Part shown: positions 23,747-32,165 of the stretch, one piece after another
Layout: every line of letters starts with the position of its first letter
Numbering within the stretch: position 1 is the first letter of the stretch
From: Candidatus Desulfosporosinus nitrosoreducens
Lineage (GTDB): Bacteria; Bacillota; Desulfitobacteriia; Desulfitobacteriales; Desulfitobacteriaceae
DNA length: 64,000 nucleotides
Reading direction: 5' to 3'
NCBI RefSeq assembly: GCF_030954495.1
Contig: NZ_JAVHUW010000047.1
Coordinates: 35,891 to 99,890 of the forward strand
Notes under the pieces: generated by a model
Databases searched by the model: none
The model's input: only the letters and a program-made list of their open reading frames with translations
What the model was told of the DNA's origin: nothing
Position numbers and translations under genes: made by a program

Positions 23747-26059
23747 ATGAAGTTTGTTAAGGCAAGTAAAATTATACCTTTGCTGATAATAATCGGTTTG
23801 CCGGTTATTCTGGGGCTCATAACGTTTACAGCCCAAGCTCCCGCGCGTTCTAAAGGACCAGGTGCAGAGTTCTCCTCAACTCAAGCTTTTGAGCATGTCA
23901 GATATCTGGCTCAAAAAATTGGCCCTCGTCCGGCCGGAAGCAAGGCGGAGTTAAAGGCGGCGCAGTATATCGAATATGTTTTAAATCAGGATGGCTGGAA
24001 GGTGCGGGAACAGCCTTTTAGTAAAGTGATCGTGCGGAACGCCGATGCCAATCAGCCGGAACAGCAAGTCGAATTGATCAACAGTCAAAATATTATTGCC
24101 GAACTGCCGGGAACACTGCCGAATACGGTGGTTATCGGCGCTCATTACGACACGGCCACAATGAATGTTCCCGGAGCCGTGGACAACGCTTCGGGTGTGG
24201 GAGTTTTGCTTGAACTGGCCAGAGTTTTAAGTAAGGAGCCTCATCAAAAAACGTATCAATTGGTTTTTTTCGGCGCCGAAGAAAATGGGCTGGTAGGTTC
24301 GAAATTTTATACCTCCCAAGCCGACCTGTCAGCCGTAGAATGGATGCTTAATGTCGATATGGTAGGGACTCCCCTGGAAATCGATGTGGCCGGAAAACTA
24401 TCCGCTCCCCCGGAACTGCTTAAGCAAGTCTCTGTCCTGGCTAAAGAAAGTCACATTCCTTTTCATATAAGCCGGGATTTTACCCTGATGACCCGGGGTA
24501 GCTCTCAAGGTGGGTCAAGTGACTTCAGTTCCTTCCTGGATGAAGGTATCCCCGCCCTTGGCTTGGGTATTTATGGGAGGTCAGCCGGCTATTTTCACAG
24601 ACCTGAAGACCGTTTGGACCAAGTTTCTTTGGCAGACATGCAAACAGTTGGGGATTTTGCTCAAGGGTTGGTAAGCCGGGTGGCCATGCATAAAGTAGGG
24701 CCGCAAGTCTGGGATGAGTTGTACCTGACGTTTCAAATGGGGGAAAATGTCTTTGTTTTGCCCAGCTATGGGCTTCGAGCGCTGATTATTCTGGTTTTTT
24801 TAGGGACAGTTTTGATTTTGGGCAGGTTTATCAGAAATAGTAAAAACCGGCGCAAGTTGAATTGGAAGGATGTCCCATCGGTCTTAGGAATTATCCTCTT
24901 TTTGAGTTTAATTATTATCGGGGTAAGCGGGGGAGGAGAGATTCTCTGGCAGCACTTGAAACAAACTGAAATGTTATACTTTGCTCATCCTGAAGTTTAT
25001 CTGCTGGCGCGTATCGGCATCGCTCTAACTCTGATCCTTTTCCTGGCCAATTGGTTTCCCAAACTTCCGCTTAAACGAGATCCTCACCTTTATTGGTTTT
25101 GCGGTGTACTCCTGCTTTTGTTAGGGAGTCTCGCTTTAGCCCTTGTGCGCATTGATCTGGCTTTTCCCTTTGTTTTTTGGCTGTTGTGTTTTGATTTGCT
25201 CTACTTTTTACCTAGTATAAGTCTAGCCTTGATTGGCCCTTATTTTCTCTACCGGATGCATTACGAATTACTAAATTCCGAACAATGGTTAGGCTTTTAC
25301 GCGGCGATTCATAAGTATCCGTTCGTTTTCTTAGGGCTTTACTCGTTGCTGTTAATTCCAATTTTGCTGGCCTGCTGTTATGTCGCTTTAAAAAGGTCTG
25401 CTCTCAGTCAAAAAGTCTTAGCTTATCTGAAAATCCCGGCTTTGGTTGGGGCCGGTCTCTTGATACTAGCCTTAGGTTTAGTGCCCGCTTACACCAAAGA
25501 GTATCCGCAACCGGTACTTGTGCGGGAGGAATGGTCGGGAAGCCGGAACGGGAAACTGCATATTCTGGCGGATGACCGTCTGCCAAGTCAATTGGTTAAG
25601 GATTTAAGCGGACAGGAAGGGAAGAGTATCGTTGTTCCTCTGCAAAATGCTAAACCGCCGCTAACTGTTGTTTCTACCGTGGAAGAAAAAGCTTCAGGTT
25701 CCCAAAGAATCCTGGATATTTCTTTTAAGCTGAGTTACCTGCAGGAACCCTATTTAGTGAGTTTAAAACTGGACAGCGAGCATCCTTTTGAAGTTAAAAC
25801 CGATGAATTCTTACCTATGTCCAAACTGCCTAAAAAAATTCAATTAATTGGAACTCGTCAATCAGGCGGAAACTATTCGCTCCTCATCCAAAGAACTCCC
25901 CCTCAAAAGAATAGTATTCATCTGACTGTGGAAACTGAGGGAATTCTCACGTGCTCGCTGGCCGGAGTTTTTCCCGATTTGAAGCCCCAGTTAGAAATAA
26001 GCAACGAGAATTTATCCGTAGATTATCAAATCCAATATCAAGAAAAATACACTTTTTAA
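23747..26059 (+). CDS. M28 family metallopeptidase with C-terminal membrane domain
   Basis: 770 residues. An N-terminal signal anchor (residues 9-28), then an extracellular M28 aminopeptidase domain (about 45-320) with the zinc ligands visible: VVIGAHYDTA (H133, D135 area), GAVDNASGVG (D146), FFGAEENG (E178-E179), LNVDMVG, and YFHRPEDRLD. Then about seven membrane spans (345-590) and a C-terminal extracellular beta-rich part. The layout resembles vacuolar/ER-type M28 peptidases with membrane tails. Probably clips peptides or trims N-termini at the cell surface. ATG 23747 has a GGGAAAGGG site. Divergent from the PLD lipoprotein gene. Confidence 0.88.
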   Translation: MKFVKASKIIPLLIIIGLPVILGLITFTAQAPARSKGPGAEFSSTQAFEHVRYLAQKIGPRPAGSKAELKAAQYIEYVLNQDGWKVREQPFSKVIVRNADANQPEQQVELINSQNIIAELPGTLPNTVVIGAHYDTATMNVPGAVDNASGVGVLLELARVLSKEPHQKTYQLVFFGAEENGLVGSKFYTSQADLSAVEWMLNVDMVGTPLEIDVAGKLSAPPELLKQVSVLAKESHIPFHISRDFTLMTRGSSQGGSSDFSSFLDEGIPALGLGIYGRSAGYFHRPEDRLDQVSLADMQTVGDFAQGLVSRVAMHKVGPQVWDELYLTFQMGENVFVLPSYGLRALIILVFLGTVLILGRFIRNSKNRRKLNWKDVPSVLGIILFLSLIIIGVSGGGEILWQHLKQTEMLYFAHPEVYLLARIGIALTLILFLANWFPKLPLKRDPHLYWFCGVLLLLLGSLALALVRIDLAFPFVFWLLCFDLLYFLPSISLALIGPYFLYRMHYELLNSEQWLGFYAAIHKYPFVFLGLYSLLLIPILLACCYVALKRSALSQKVLAYLKIPALVGAGLLILALGLVPAYTKEYPQPVLVREEWSGSRNGKLHILADDRLPSQLVKDLSGQEGKSIVVPLQNAKPPLTVVSTVEEKASGSQRILDISFKLSYLQEPYLVSLKLDSEHPFEVKTDEFLPMSKLPKKIQLIGTRQSGGNYSLLIQRTPPQKNSIHLTVETEGILTCSLAGVFPDLKPQLEISNENLSVDYQIQYQEKYTF

Positions 26060-26132
26060 GGAAGTTACAGCTCAGGATAGGATAAATTTTAGATGGGGAA
26101 GCTAAAAACAATTTGAGGAGAGGGTGAAAAAA

Positions 26133-26372
26133 ATGTACAAATTAGTAGCGGTCGAGGATGGGCTTACTAATGTGACCCAGGCACTTAATGCGGCAGGCTT
26201 TAAAACGACTCCTTTGGAAGGCGAAGCATTATATAATATTCAAGCTGTTATAGTTAAAGGCAACGGTACGGATTGTTTGTCCCCCGAGTGGCCTATTAAA
26301 CTGCCGGTTATTAACGCTGCCGGACGAAGTGCTGAAGAGGTTGTCGAGGTTCTTAGAGATCGTTTATCGTAA
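26133..26372 (+). CDS. YkuS family (UPF0180) small protein
   Basis: 79 residues, beginning MYKLVAVEDGLTNVTQALNAAGF, with a central VIVKGNGTDCLS and PVINAAGRSAEEVVEVL at the end. This fits the UPF0180/YkuS family of Bacillus and clostridia; function unknown. ATG 26133 is chosen because GAGGAGAGG lies 9 bases upstream; the in-frame GTG 26124 overlaps the site. Followed by a strong terminator. Confidence 0.8.
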   Translation: MYKLVAVEDGLTNVTQALNAAGFKTTPLEGEALYNIQAVIVKGNGTDCLSPEWPIKLPVINAAGRSAEEVVEVLRDRLS

Positions 26373-26387
26373 CGCTTGTTTCCCAGG

Positions 26388-26412
26388 CCATCCTAAAAGG
26401 GATGGTTTTTTT
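26388..26412 (+). terminator. Terminator after the YkuS-like gene
   Basis: CCATCC and GGATGG arms (26388-26405) followed by T7. Confidence 0.9.
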
Positions 26413-26545
26413 CTGCTGTCTGTCTGCGGTGGTTGGCAAAGCTAAAAACGGAGTTTAGAGGAGCAAACAAGTTTCTTTAGCATTTTTCCAAAAAGGCCAT
26501 ATACTGGATAGTAGATTATCCCATCCAGGAAGGAGTGCTATAGAG

Positions 26546-26677
26546 ATGTTTTTCGGAGTTATACCTTTTGCTTTGGGTTTTGGCTTAGGAACTTTGGCAG
26601 CGCCCCGCTATGTTCCGTATCCTGTTTATCCGCCCTACCCGCCTTATCCCTACGCCTACCCTTATAGGGGCTGGTAG
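26546..26677 (+). CDS. 43-residue Tyr/Pro-rich small protein
   Basis: Short gene between two terminators. AGGAAGGAG at 26526-26534 lies 11 bases before ATG 26546. The product has a hydrophobic, glycine-rich N-terminal half (FFGVIPFALGFGLGTLA) and a C-terminal half of repeating Tyr-Pro (PRYVPYPVYPPYPPYPYAY) ending RGW. This composition resembles small coat or surface peptides of spore formers, but I do not recognise a family. The flanking hairpins and good ribosome site support a real gene. Confidence 0.6.
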   Translation: MFFGVIPFALGFGLGTLAAPRYVPYPVYPPYPPYPYAYPYRGW

Positions 26678-26702
26678 AAACTATCTTATAAACTTTGCAA
26701 GA

Positions 26703-26730
26703 AAAGGAAAGTAAAAGCTTTCCTTTCTTT
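26703..26730 (+). terminator. Terminator after the Tyr/Pro-rich gene
   Basis: AAAGGAAAG at 26703-26711 pairs with CTTTCCTTT at 26718-26726, followed by CTTTCGTTTT. Confidence 0.75.
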
Positions 26731-26802
26731 CGTTTTCACGGTATATTTTTAAGGACATATGAGTTAAATTAAGGGTAGTTCTGGAAAGTGAGGAAAGATA
26801 CC

Positions 26803-28077
26803 ATGTCTATGCCGCGGGCTTTTCTGATCAAGAATCGAAAGAGAAGGCTGGAACAAGGACATCCCTGGGTTTACCCCGGAGAGATTGCCGGAATTGAGGG
26901 GGAACCATCAGGTGGGGATATTGTACATATTTTGAATCATGACGGACATTTTCTGGCGCAGGGATTTTACAACCCTTCGTCTCAATTAGTCTTGCGAGTT
27001 ATTTCCTATTCCGAAAAAATTGTCGATGAAGAGGTTTTTCTGGCCAAAATCCGCCAGGCCTGGAGGCGGAGACAATGGCTCTTGCCTGATGCTTCGTCCT
27101 GCAGAGTTGTCCATGGAGAAGCAGATTTCCTGCCGGGCCTGATTGTTGACAAATATGAAGAAATTTTAGTCGTCCAAATTCTTGCCTTAGGGATGGAGGT
27201 CCGGCGTCCCTGGATCATAAAGGCCTTAAAGCAAGTTTTTAATCCGCAGGGAATTTATGAACGCAGTGATGTTGCGGTCAGGCGGTTGGAGGGCCTGGAG
27301 GAAAGAGCGGGTTTTATAGGAGAGGCTTTTGCTACCCAGGTAACCTTGCTGGAAAACGGCTTAAAAGTTATGGTGGATGTCGCTGAAGGACAGAAAACCG
27401 GTTATTTTTTCGATCAACGTGAAAATCGGGCCGCCTTAAAACCTTTAATGACAGGCTGGGGAGCGAAGCATGGGATTACCAAGGACAAAGAGGGCTGTCT
27501 CAGAGATGCGAAAGGAAAGGAAATAAAAAATCCTTTTTGGGATGGTGCTGAAGTTTTGGATTGCTTTGCGCACACCGGGTCCTTTATGCTGCACGCCTGT
27601 TTGTATGGCGCCAAAAAGGTGACTTGCCTGGATGTCTCTGAAAAAGCTATCGCCATGGCTAAGCGAAACGCTTTGCTCAATGGTTTTCTGCACCGCACAG
27701 ACTTTATCGCCGCCAATGCTTTCGATTTTTTAAGAGAACAGGTTAAAGAAAAGAAGACCTGGGATGTTGTTATTTTAGACCCGCCGGCCTTTGCCAAAAA
27801 TCGTCAAGCTTTAGAAGGAGCCTTAAGGGGATATAAAGAAATTAATCTTCAAGGAATGAAATTAGTGCGGGACGGAGGCGTTTTGGTTACCGCTTCCTGC
27901 TCTTACCATCTAAGCGCCGCGCGGTTTTTGCAAATGATTCAGGAGGCCGCAACAGATGCTCATAAGATTTTGCGCCTTGTTGAGTTTCGCCGCGCAGGTA
28001 AAGATCATCCCGTTCTTTTGGGAAGTGAAGAAACAGATTATTTAAAGTTTGCTGTATACGAAGTCTTTGACCGCTAA
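26803..28077 (+). CDS. Class I SAM-dependent rRNA methyltransferase (RlmI type)
   Basis: 424 residues. An N-terminal PUA RNA-binding domain (KRRLEQGHPWVYPGEI at the start), a middle EEHD-like domain, and a C-terminal Rossmann methyltransferase with VLDCFAHTGSFMLHA (SAM site), ISEKAI-like acidic loop LDVSEKAIAMAKRNA, and VILDPPAFAKN (catalytic loop). The conserved GYFFDQRENR precedes a 25-residue insertion (around WGAKHGITKDKEG) before the SAM motif. RlmI makes m5C1962 in 23S rRNA in E. coli; the exact target here is inference. ATG 26803 has GTGAGGAAAG upstream. Confidence 0.88.
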   Translation: MSMPRAFLIKNRKRRLEQGHPWVYPGEIAGIEGEPSGGDIVHILNHDGHFLAQGFYNPSSQLVLRVISYSEKIVDEEVFLAKIRQAWRRRQWLLPDASSCRVVHGEADFLPGLIVDKYEEILVVQILALGMEVRRPWIIKALKQVFNPQGIYERSDVAVRRLEGLEERAGFIGEAFATQVTLLENGLKVMVDVAEGQKTGYFFDQRENRAALKPLMTGWGAKHGITKDKEGCLRDAKGKEIKNPFWDGAEVLDCFAHTGSFMLHACLYGAKKVTCLDVSEKAIAMAKRNALLNGFLHRTDFIAANAFDFLREQVKEKKTWDVVILDPPAFAKNRQALEGALRGYKEINLQGMKLVRDGGVLVTASCSYHLSAARFLQMIQEAATDAHKILRLVEFRRAGKDHPVLLGSEETDYLKFAVYEVFDR

Positions 28078-28097
28078 TAATTATATTCAAAACCACT

Positions 28098-28125
28098 TTG
28101 CAAATTAAACGCTTTGGCCTATAAT
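28098..28125 (+). promoter_or_regulatory. Promoter of fur
   Basis: TTGCAA at 28098-28103, a 16-bp spacer and TATAAT at 28120-28125. Confidence 0.65.
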
Positions 28126-28151
28126 AGGAAATATGTGGAGGAGGGTACAGG

Positions 28152-28601
28152 GTGGAAGATCTTAAAACGTTTGAAAATATCTGCAATCTTTTGCGCAATC
28201 ACTCATATAAGATAACTCCTCAGCGGCAGACAATTTTGCATATGTTTGTTGAAAACCTTGATCGCCATCTAAGCGCGGAAGAAGTATATATGCTGGTTAA
28301 GAATGAAAATCCTGAAATCGGTCTTGCTACGGTTTATCGAACCTTAGACATTTTAGCGGAGATTGGGGTTTTAATGAAGAATGATTTTGGGGATGGCCGG
28401 TGCCGCTACGAATTCAGCCGCAAAGACGAACATCACCATCATCATCACCTCATTTGCCTGGGGTGCGGGAATGTTTCGGAATTTGACGACGACTTATTGG
28501 AGTCATTGGAAACAGTGATTATGAAACGAAATCATTTCAAGGTCTTAGACCATGATCTTAAATTTTATGGATATTGTTCGAAATGTGAAGAGGCGCAATA
28601 A
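28152..28601 (+). CDS. fur: Fur family ferric uptake regulator
   Basis: 149 residues. Winged helix with KITPQRQTILHMF and GLATVYRTLDIL; metal-binding half with EHHHHHHLICLGCG (six consecutive His) and YGYCSKC. The FDDDLLESLE and HDLKFYGYC segments are closer to Fur than to PerR or Zur. It represses iron uptake genes when Fe2+ is plentiful; a likely target in this window is feoB at the right edge. Start GTG 28152 with GGAGGAGGG 6 bases before. The stop codon lies inside the loop of its own terminator. Confidence 0.88.
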   Translation: MEDLKTFENICNLLRNHSYKITPQRQTILHMFVENLDRHLSAEEVYMLVKNENPEIGLATVYRTLDILAEIGVLMKNDFGDGRCRYEFSRKDEHHHHHHLICLGCGNVSEFDDDLLESLETVIMKRNHFKVLDHDLKFYGYCSKCEEAQ

Positions 28602-28612
28602 GCGCCTCTTTA
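28588..28612 (+). terminator. Terminator overlapping the end of fur
   Basis: AAGAGGCGC at 28588-28596 pairs with GCGCCTCTT at 28602-28610; the fur stop codon is in the loop. Confidence 0.8.
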
Positions 28613-29097
28613 GTATTTAGTTCAGCAAAAAGTATATTTTGTTAGCCTGCTTTCTTTCAGCAGCTGGAAAAGGCAGCCACCCGCGCAAGCCGCACCGGCC
28701 GAGTGTCGCTGTAATCAGTATGCGCAAATTTCAGGGGGTTCCCTCCGGATTTTTTGTGAAATTGGTTTGCCAACTTGATATTTAAAATTTAATTATCTTT
28801 GGCAAGTTTTCGAAGAATGAGAAGTAAAAGAAATATAAGGGAAAAGCTTGGGACGGATCAGGCATATTTTAGTATTATTAAAGAATGCCTGCATCCGTTG
28901 TTCGCGTTTATTAGCAAATAACTGAGATAACTAAGGAGAAGAATACTAATCTCTGAGAATTAAATAGTATCATGTTTAAAATCCTGACTAGCCCTTGCTA
29001 ATCTGACGAGGTCTAAAGAATATATCACGCTATTTAAAGAATAAACACGTAAATACAAGGCATTTGGCGTGCGATTTCTCAAGCTTCCTGGAAGGAG
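28613..29097. other. Gene-free stretch of about 500 bases
   Basis: No coding sequence with a ribosome site is seen on either strand. The left part (28640-28730) is GC-rich with short self-complementary pieces, and AGGGGGTTCCCTCCGGATTTTTT near 28733-28756 looks like a weak terminator, so a small RNA of about 100 bases is possible. I could not match it to a known riboswitch. The right part is AT-rich and ends in the promoter at 29098. Confidence 0.4.
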
Positions 29098-29125
29098 TTG
29101 GCAGGAAAAAGGAGAATGATATAAT
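29098..29125 (+). promoter_or_regulatory. Promoter of the TPR gene
   Basis: TTGGCA at 29098-29103, 16-bp spacer, TATAAT at 29120-29125, with an extended TG at 29117-29118. Confidence 0.75.
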
Positions 29126-29155
29126 GGAAAAATAAGTAAAAAAGGGGCTGAGACT

Positions 29156-30322
29156 ATGGGTGTACCTTTGGCCTCGAACGTCAAACAAAAAAGGCCATTC
29201 CTTCGGAAAACATATTTAGTGAATTCTCTGCAAGCTAAATGGCATTTTTGGCTGGGGAAGACAGATCTGGCTATCCAAGAATGGGTAGATTTATTGAACC
29301 AGGCCTCGGTTAAGCCGCGCTTAAAAGAGGCTGAACATTTGATTGAAGTTCAAGCTTTTCAGGAAGCTCGGGATTATTTAGAAAACCTGGAAAGAAATCA
29401 TGATGAAGAGTCGGCGGAAATATGCGGTCTTCTGGCACGCTGTTATCTCGGACAAGCTCTCATCCCCCAGGCCAAATGCATGATTGAAGAGGCCCTTAAA
29501 TTAAAACCGCAGAATGCTAAGTTTTGGGATATCCTGGCTGATTGCCATTTGGAAATGGGAGATTGGCAGGAAGGAATCAAAGCCTTGGATAATTCCTGCC
29601 GCGCCGCGCCTAAGAATGCCGCAACTTATTTCCGTTTGGGGATCATTTATGCCTATCACGAAGATTACCTGGAAGCTTTGCGCTGCTTCCAGGGGTGTTG
29701 TCAGTTGAAGCCCCGTGAGTCCCAGTATTGGGAAGTGAAAGCTGAAATGCATTTAAAACTGGAACAAATGTCCGATGCCTGCACCAGCTTTGACCGCTCC
29801 CTTCGCTATGGCGGGACTCCGGATTTAGCCGCCAGGTTAGCCTATTGCTATATTCAGACCGGCCAGATCAAAAAGGGGATTCAATATTACAAGTTCACTC
29901 TCAAGTATGAGCCGGACCATTACGATTGCTTGAGTAACCTGGCGGCCGTTTATCAAAATCAAGGCCAGACTCAGGAAGCGATAGCTTTGCTGGACCGAGC
30001 TATCAAAATCTATCCTAAGGACCCCATTTTACTCAACAATTTAGCCTTTACCCTTGTGCATCAGGGACGCACGAGAAAGGCCGCCGAGTATTACAGGCAG
30101 GCTTTGGAACTAAGCCCTGATCATCCGCTTATTCTCTACAATTTAAGCGTCTGCCTGACCCGCAAAGGAAACTGGCAGGAAAGTATTCAGTCTCTGAATC
30201 AACTTGTCGCAATCGATCCCCAGCATTCGGCCGGTTGGGCTTTACTGGGGAATGTATACGATCAAATGGATCAATATGATACGGCTATCGATTGTTATAA
30301 CAAGGCCCTTAAATTGGCCTGA
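29156..30322 (+). CDS. Tetratricopeptide repeat protein
   Basis: 388 residues, about nine to ten TPR units running from residue 35 to the end (for example AEICGLLARCYLGQALIPQA, ATYFRLGIIYAYHEDYLEA, PILLNNLAFTLVHQGRTRKA). No signal peptide, membrane span or catalytic domain, so a cytoplasmic scaffold for protein binding. Partner unknown; the flanking genes give no hint. Own promoter and terminator. Confidence 0.88.
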   Translation: MGVPLASNVKQKRPFLRKTYLVNSLQAKWHFWLGKTDLAIQEWVDLLNQASVKPRLKEAEHLIEVQAFQEARDYLENLERNHDEESAEICGLLARCYLGQALIPQAKCMIEEALKLKPQNAKFWDILADCHLEMGDWQEGIKALDNSCRAAPKNAATYFRLGIIYAYHEDYLEALRCFQGCCQLKPRESQYWEVKAEMHLKLEQMSDACTSFDRSLRYGGTPDLAARLAYCYIQTGQIKKGIQYYKFTLKYEPDHYDCLSNLAAVYQNQGQTQEAIALLDRAIKIYPKDPILLNNLAFTLVHQGRTRKAAEYYRQALELSPDHPLILYNLSVCLTRKGNWQESIQSLNQLVAIDPQHSAGWALLGNVYDQMDQYDTAIDCYNKALKLA

Positions 30323-30337
30323 ACAATAAAGAAACTT

Positions 30338-30385
30338 AAGCATTCTCTTTTCACAGTTGTTGCGTGGGAAGAGAATGCTTTTTAA
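30338..30385 (+). terminator. Terminator after the TPR gene
   Basis: AAGCATTCTCTT at 30338-30349 pairs with AAGAGAATGCTT at 30369-30380, followed by TTTAAG. Confidence 0.8.
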
Positions 30386-30468
30386 GTAGCGGTTTTCTTT
30401 ATTTCCATTTTTCTTTTACTGATAAAAATGTTAATATAAATAGTAATATGTCAAATAAGGAGTTTAAG

Positions 30469-30846
30469 ATGTTTCAGGTATGTGTTCAGATGCATTTCGA
30501 TGCTGCCCACTTTATTCGCGGTTATAATGGCAAGTGTGCCAATTTGCATGGCCACCGTTGGGATATTGTTGTTTGTATTGAGGGAAATGAATTAGATCAA
30601 TTAGGGATGTTGGTAGATTTTAGTGAGGTTAAAAAAACCATTCGCCAAACTTTGGATGTTTTAGATCATCGCTTGCTTAACGATCTGCCGGCCTTTGGCG
30701 CGGAAGGGGTTAACCCGACGGCGGAAGGCTTAGCGCAATATTTGTTTGCTGATTTCCAAAGAAACTTTAATTTAAAAGAAAAGCGTTTAGCCTGGGTGAA
30801 GGTCTTCGAGTCTCCTGATGCTTGGGCAATTTATAGGGAGGACTGA
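30469..30846 (+). CDS. queD: 6-carboxy-tetrahydropterin synthase
   Basis: 125 residues. Converts 7,8-dihydroneopterin triphosphate to 6-carboxy-5,6,7,8-tetrahydropterin, the second step to preQ0. Zinc ligands: HFDAAHFI (His) and NLHGHRWDI (two His); the catalytic Cys lies in YNGKCANLHGH; and DHRLLNDLP and a C-terminal KVFESPDAWA are family features. Start ATG 30469 with AATAAGGAG 6 bases before. First gene of the queuosine-precursor operon; queC starts 3 bases after its stop. Confidence 0.95.
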   Translation: MFQVCVQMHFDAAHFIRGYNGKCANLHGHRWDIVVCIEGNELDQLGMLVDFSEVKKTIRQTLDVLDHRLLNDLPAFGAEGVNPTAEGLAQYLFADFQRNFNLKEKRLAWVKVFESPDAWAIYRED

Positions 30847-30849
30847 CGT

Positions 30850-31545
30850 TTGGCTGCTATCGTTTTACTATCGGGCGGGTTAGATTCGGCGGTGTCTCTG
30901 GCCCTTTATTTAGAAACTTCCTCCATAGATCTAGCCCTAACCTTTGACTATGGGCAAAGGGCCAGGGCTAAAGAAATTGCCGCTTCGCGCCAGATTGCGC
31001 AACATTACGGTATTCCGCACCGGGTAGTGTCTCTGCCCTTTCTTCAGGAGCAGACCCATTCGGCTCTGGTCAATCATTCCCATGAACTGCCGCTCCCGGA
31101 GTATGAAAAACTGGACGATGTGGCAGGGGAGGCCCGCGCCACTGCCCAGCAGGTTTGGGTTCCGAACCGCAATGGCCTTTTTTTGAACATCGCTGCGGTT
31201 TTTGCGGAAAATATGGGCGAAGCGACGACGCTAATCACTGGTTTCAACCGGGAGGAAGCGGCTACTTTTCCCGATAACAGCCAAGAATTCATGACGGCCC
31301 TTAATCGTTGCTTTAACTATTCAACTCAAAATGAAGTTACGGTTGCCAGCCCTACCGCAAGGCTGGACAAAGCGGAAATTGTCCGGGAAGGATTGCGGCT
31401 CGCTCTGCCCTTGGAAAAAATCTGGAGCTGTTACGCAAGCGGGGAGCAGCTATGTGGACAGTGTGAAAGCTGTTTGAGACTGAAGCGCGCTTTGCTCCTT
31501 AACGAAGCTCAGGAACTGGTTGACATCCTGTTTGCTGTTCGTTAA
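30850..31545 (+). CDS. queC: 7-cyano-7-deazaguanine synthase
   Basis: 231 residues. Converts 7-carboxy-7-deazaguanine to preQ0 using ATP and ammonia. PP-loop LLSGGLDSAVSLALYL at the N-terminus; VPNRNGLFLNIAAVFAE in the middle; zinc-binding Cys cluster CGQCESCLRLKRAL at the end. Start is TTG 30850 with AGGGAGG 8 bases before, inside the end of queD. Confidence 0.96.
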   Translation: MAAIVLLSGGLDSAVSLALYLETSSIDLALTFDYGQRARAKEIAASRQIAQHYGIPHRVVSLPFLQEQTHSALVNHSHELPLPEYEKLDDVAGEARATAQQVWVPNRNGLFLNIAAVFAENMGEATTLITGFNREEAATFPDNSQEFMTALNRCFNYSTQNEVTVASPTARLDKAEIVREGLRLALPLEKIWSCYASGEQLCGQCESCLRLKRALLLNEAQELVDILFAVR

Positions 31546-31607
31546 AAATTTGCCGGGAGTTTTTAGAATTTTTGCATACCTAAGACTCAAGAAAAGAGGG
31601 AACAATC

Positions 31608-32165
31608 TTGCAATATTTTATTCAGCGCCATCCTCTAAATTATGACGGCAGTCAGCTTCAGTCATTGTTTACTTACAAAAATTTTGGCTTGATGGGTGAC
31701 AGTGTCTTGGTATTCAGAGGTTCATGCACTGTTGAACAGAATGAAATGGTGGACATGGAAGATGTTGTGGCTCAGGATTGGATTCACAGCGAGGATATGC
31801 TGCATTTTATAGTGGAACATTTTGATATGGACTTGGAAAAAACAATTGTTCGCCAACGTTTGTTAATAGCCACGATCAAGGAAGAATTGGAAGTACGCGG
31901 TGTAACGACTCTGAGACGGAGTGGTGACGACCTATATGCAGGAGATAAAAAGCTTTCTGTAAGCATTGCTACTCTTTCCCCCGTTTCCACCCTAGTTCAC
32001 TGCGGTTTAAATATTTCAAATCACAATACGCCAATCCCGACTATTGGTTTGACAAACCTCAATATTGACGACGTTTTTCAGTTCGGAGAGAGCGTTGCCG
32101 AGCATTACTGTGCTGAAGTCTTGTCGATGCGTCTTGCGCGCTGCAAAGTTCGTGGGGTTTCATGA
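31608..32165 (+). CDS. DUF366 family protein in the queuosine operon
   Basis: 185 residues. Matches in layout the DUF366 family: RGSCTVEQNEMVDMEDVV near residue 38, DWIHSEDMLHFIVEHFD, and LSPVSTLVHCGLNIS in the C-terminal half. No enzymatic motif is assigned. It sits between queC and queE, its stop overlapping the queE start by 4 bases, so it is expected to act with preQ0 or a 7-deazapurine. Start is TTG 31608, AAAGAGGG 7 bases before. Confidence 0.8.
   Translation: MQYFIQRHPLNYDGSQLQSLFTYKNFGLMGDSVLVFRGSCTVEQNEMVDMEDVVAQDWIHSEDMLHFIVEHFDMDLEKTIVRQRLLIATIKEELEVRGVTTLRRSGDDLYAGDKKLSVSIATLSPVSTLVHCGLNISNHNTPIPTIGLTNLNIDDVFQFGESVAEHYCAEVLSMRLARCKVRGVS

Noticed and set aside
28428..28449. Six-histidine run suggesting a cloning tag
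   Set aside because: Histidine-rich metal-binding stretch normal in Fur proteins at this position.
28675..28760. Possible cobalamin or other riboswitch in the GC-rich block
   Set aside because: No B12-box or other conserved core could be placed, and the next gene is not a typical target.
29138..29160. GGGGCTGAGA before the TPR gene, like part of a TPP riboswitch
   Set aside because: Only the short CUGAGA string fits; the other conserved parts are missing and the space is too small.
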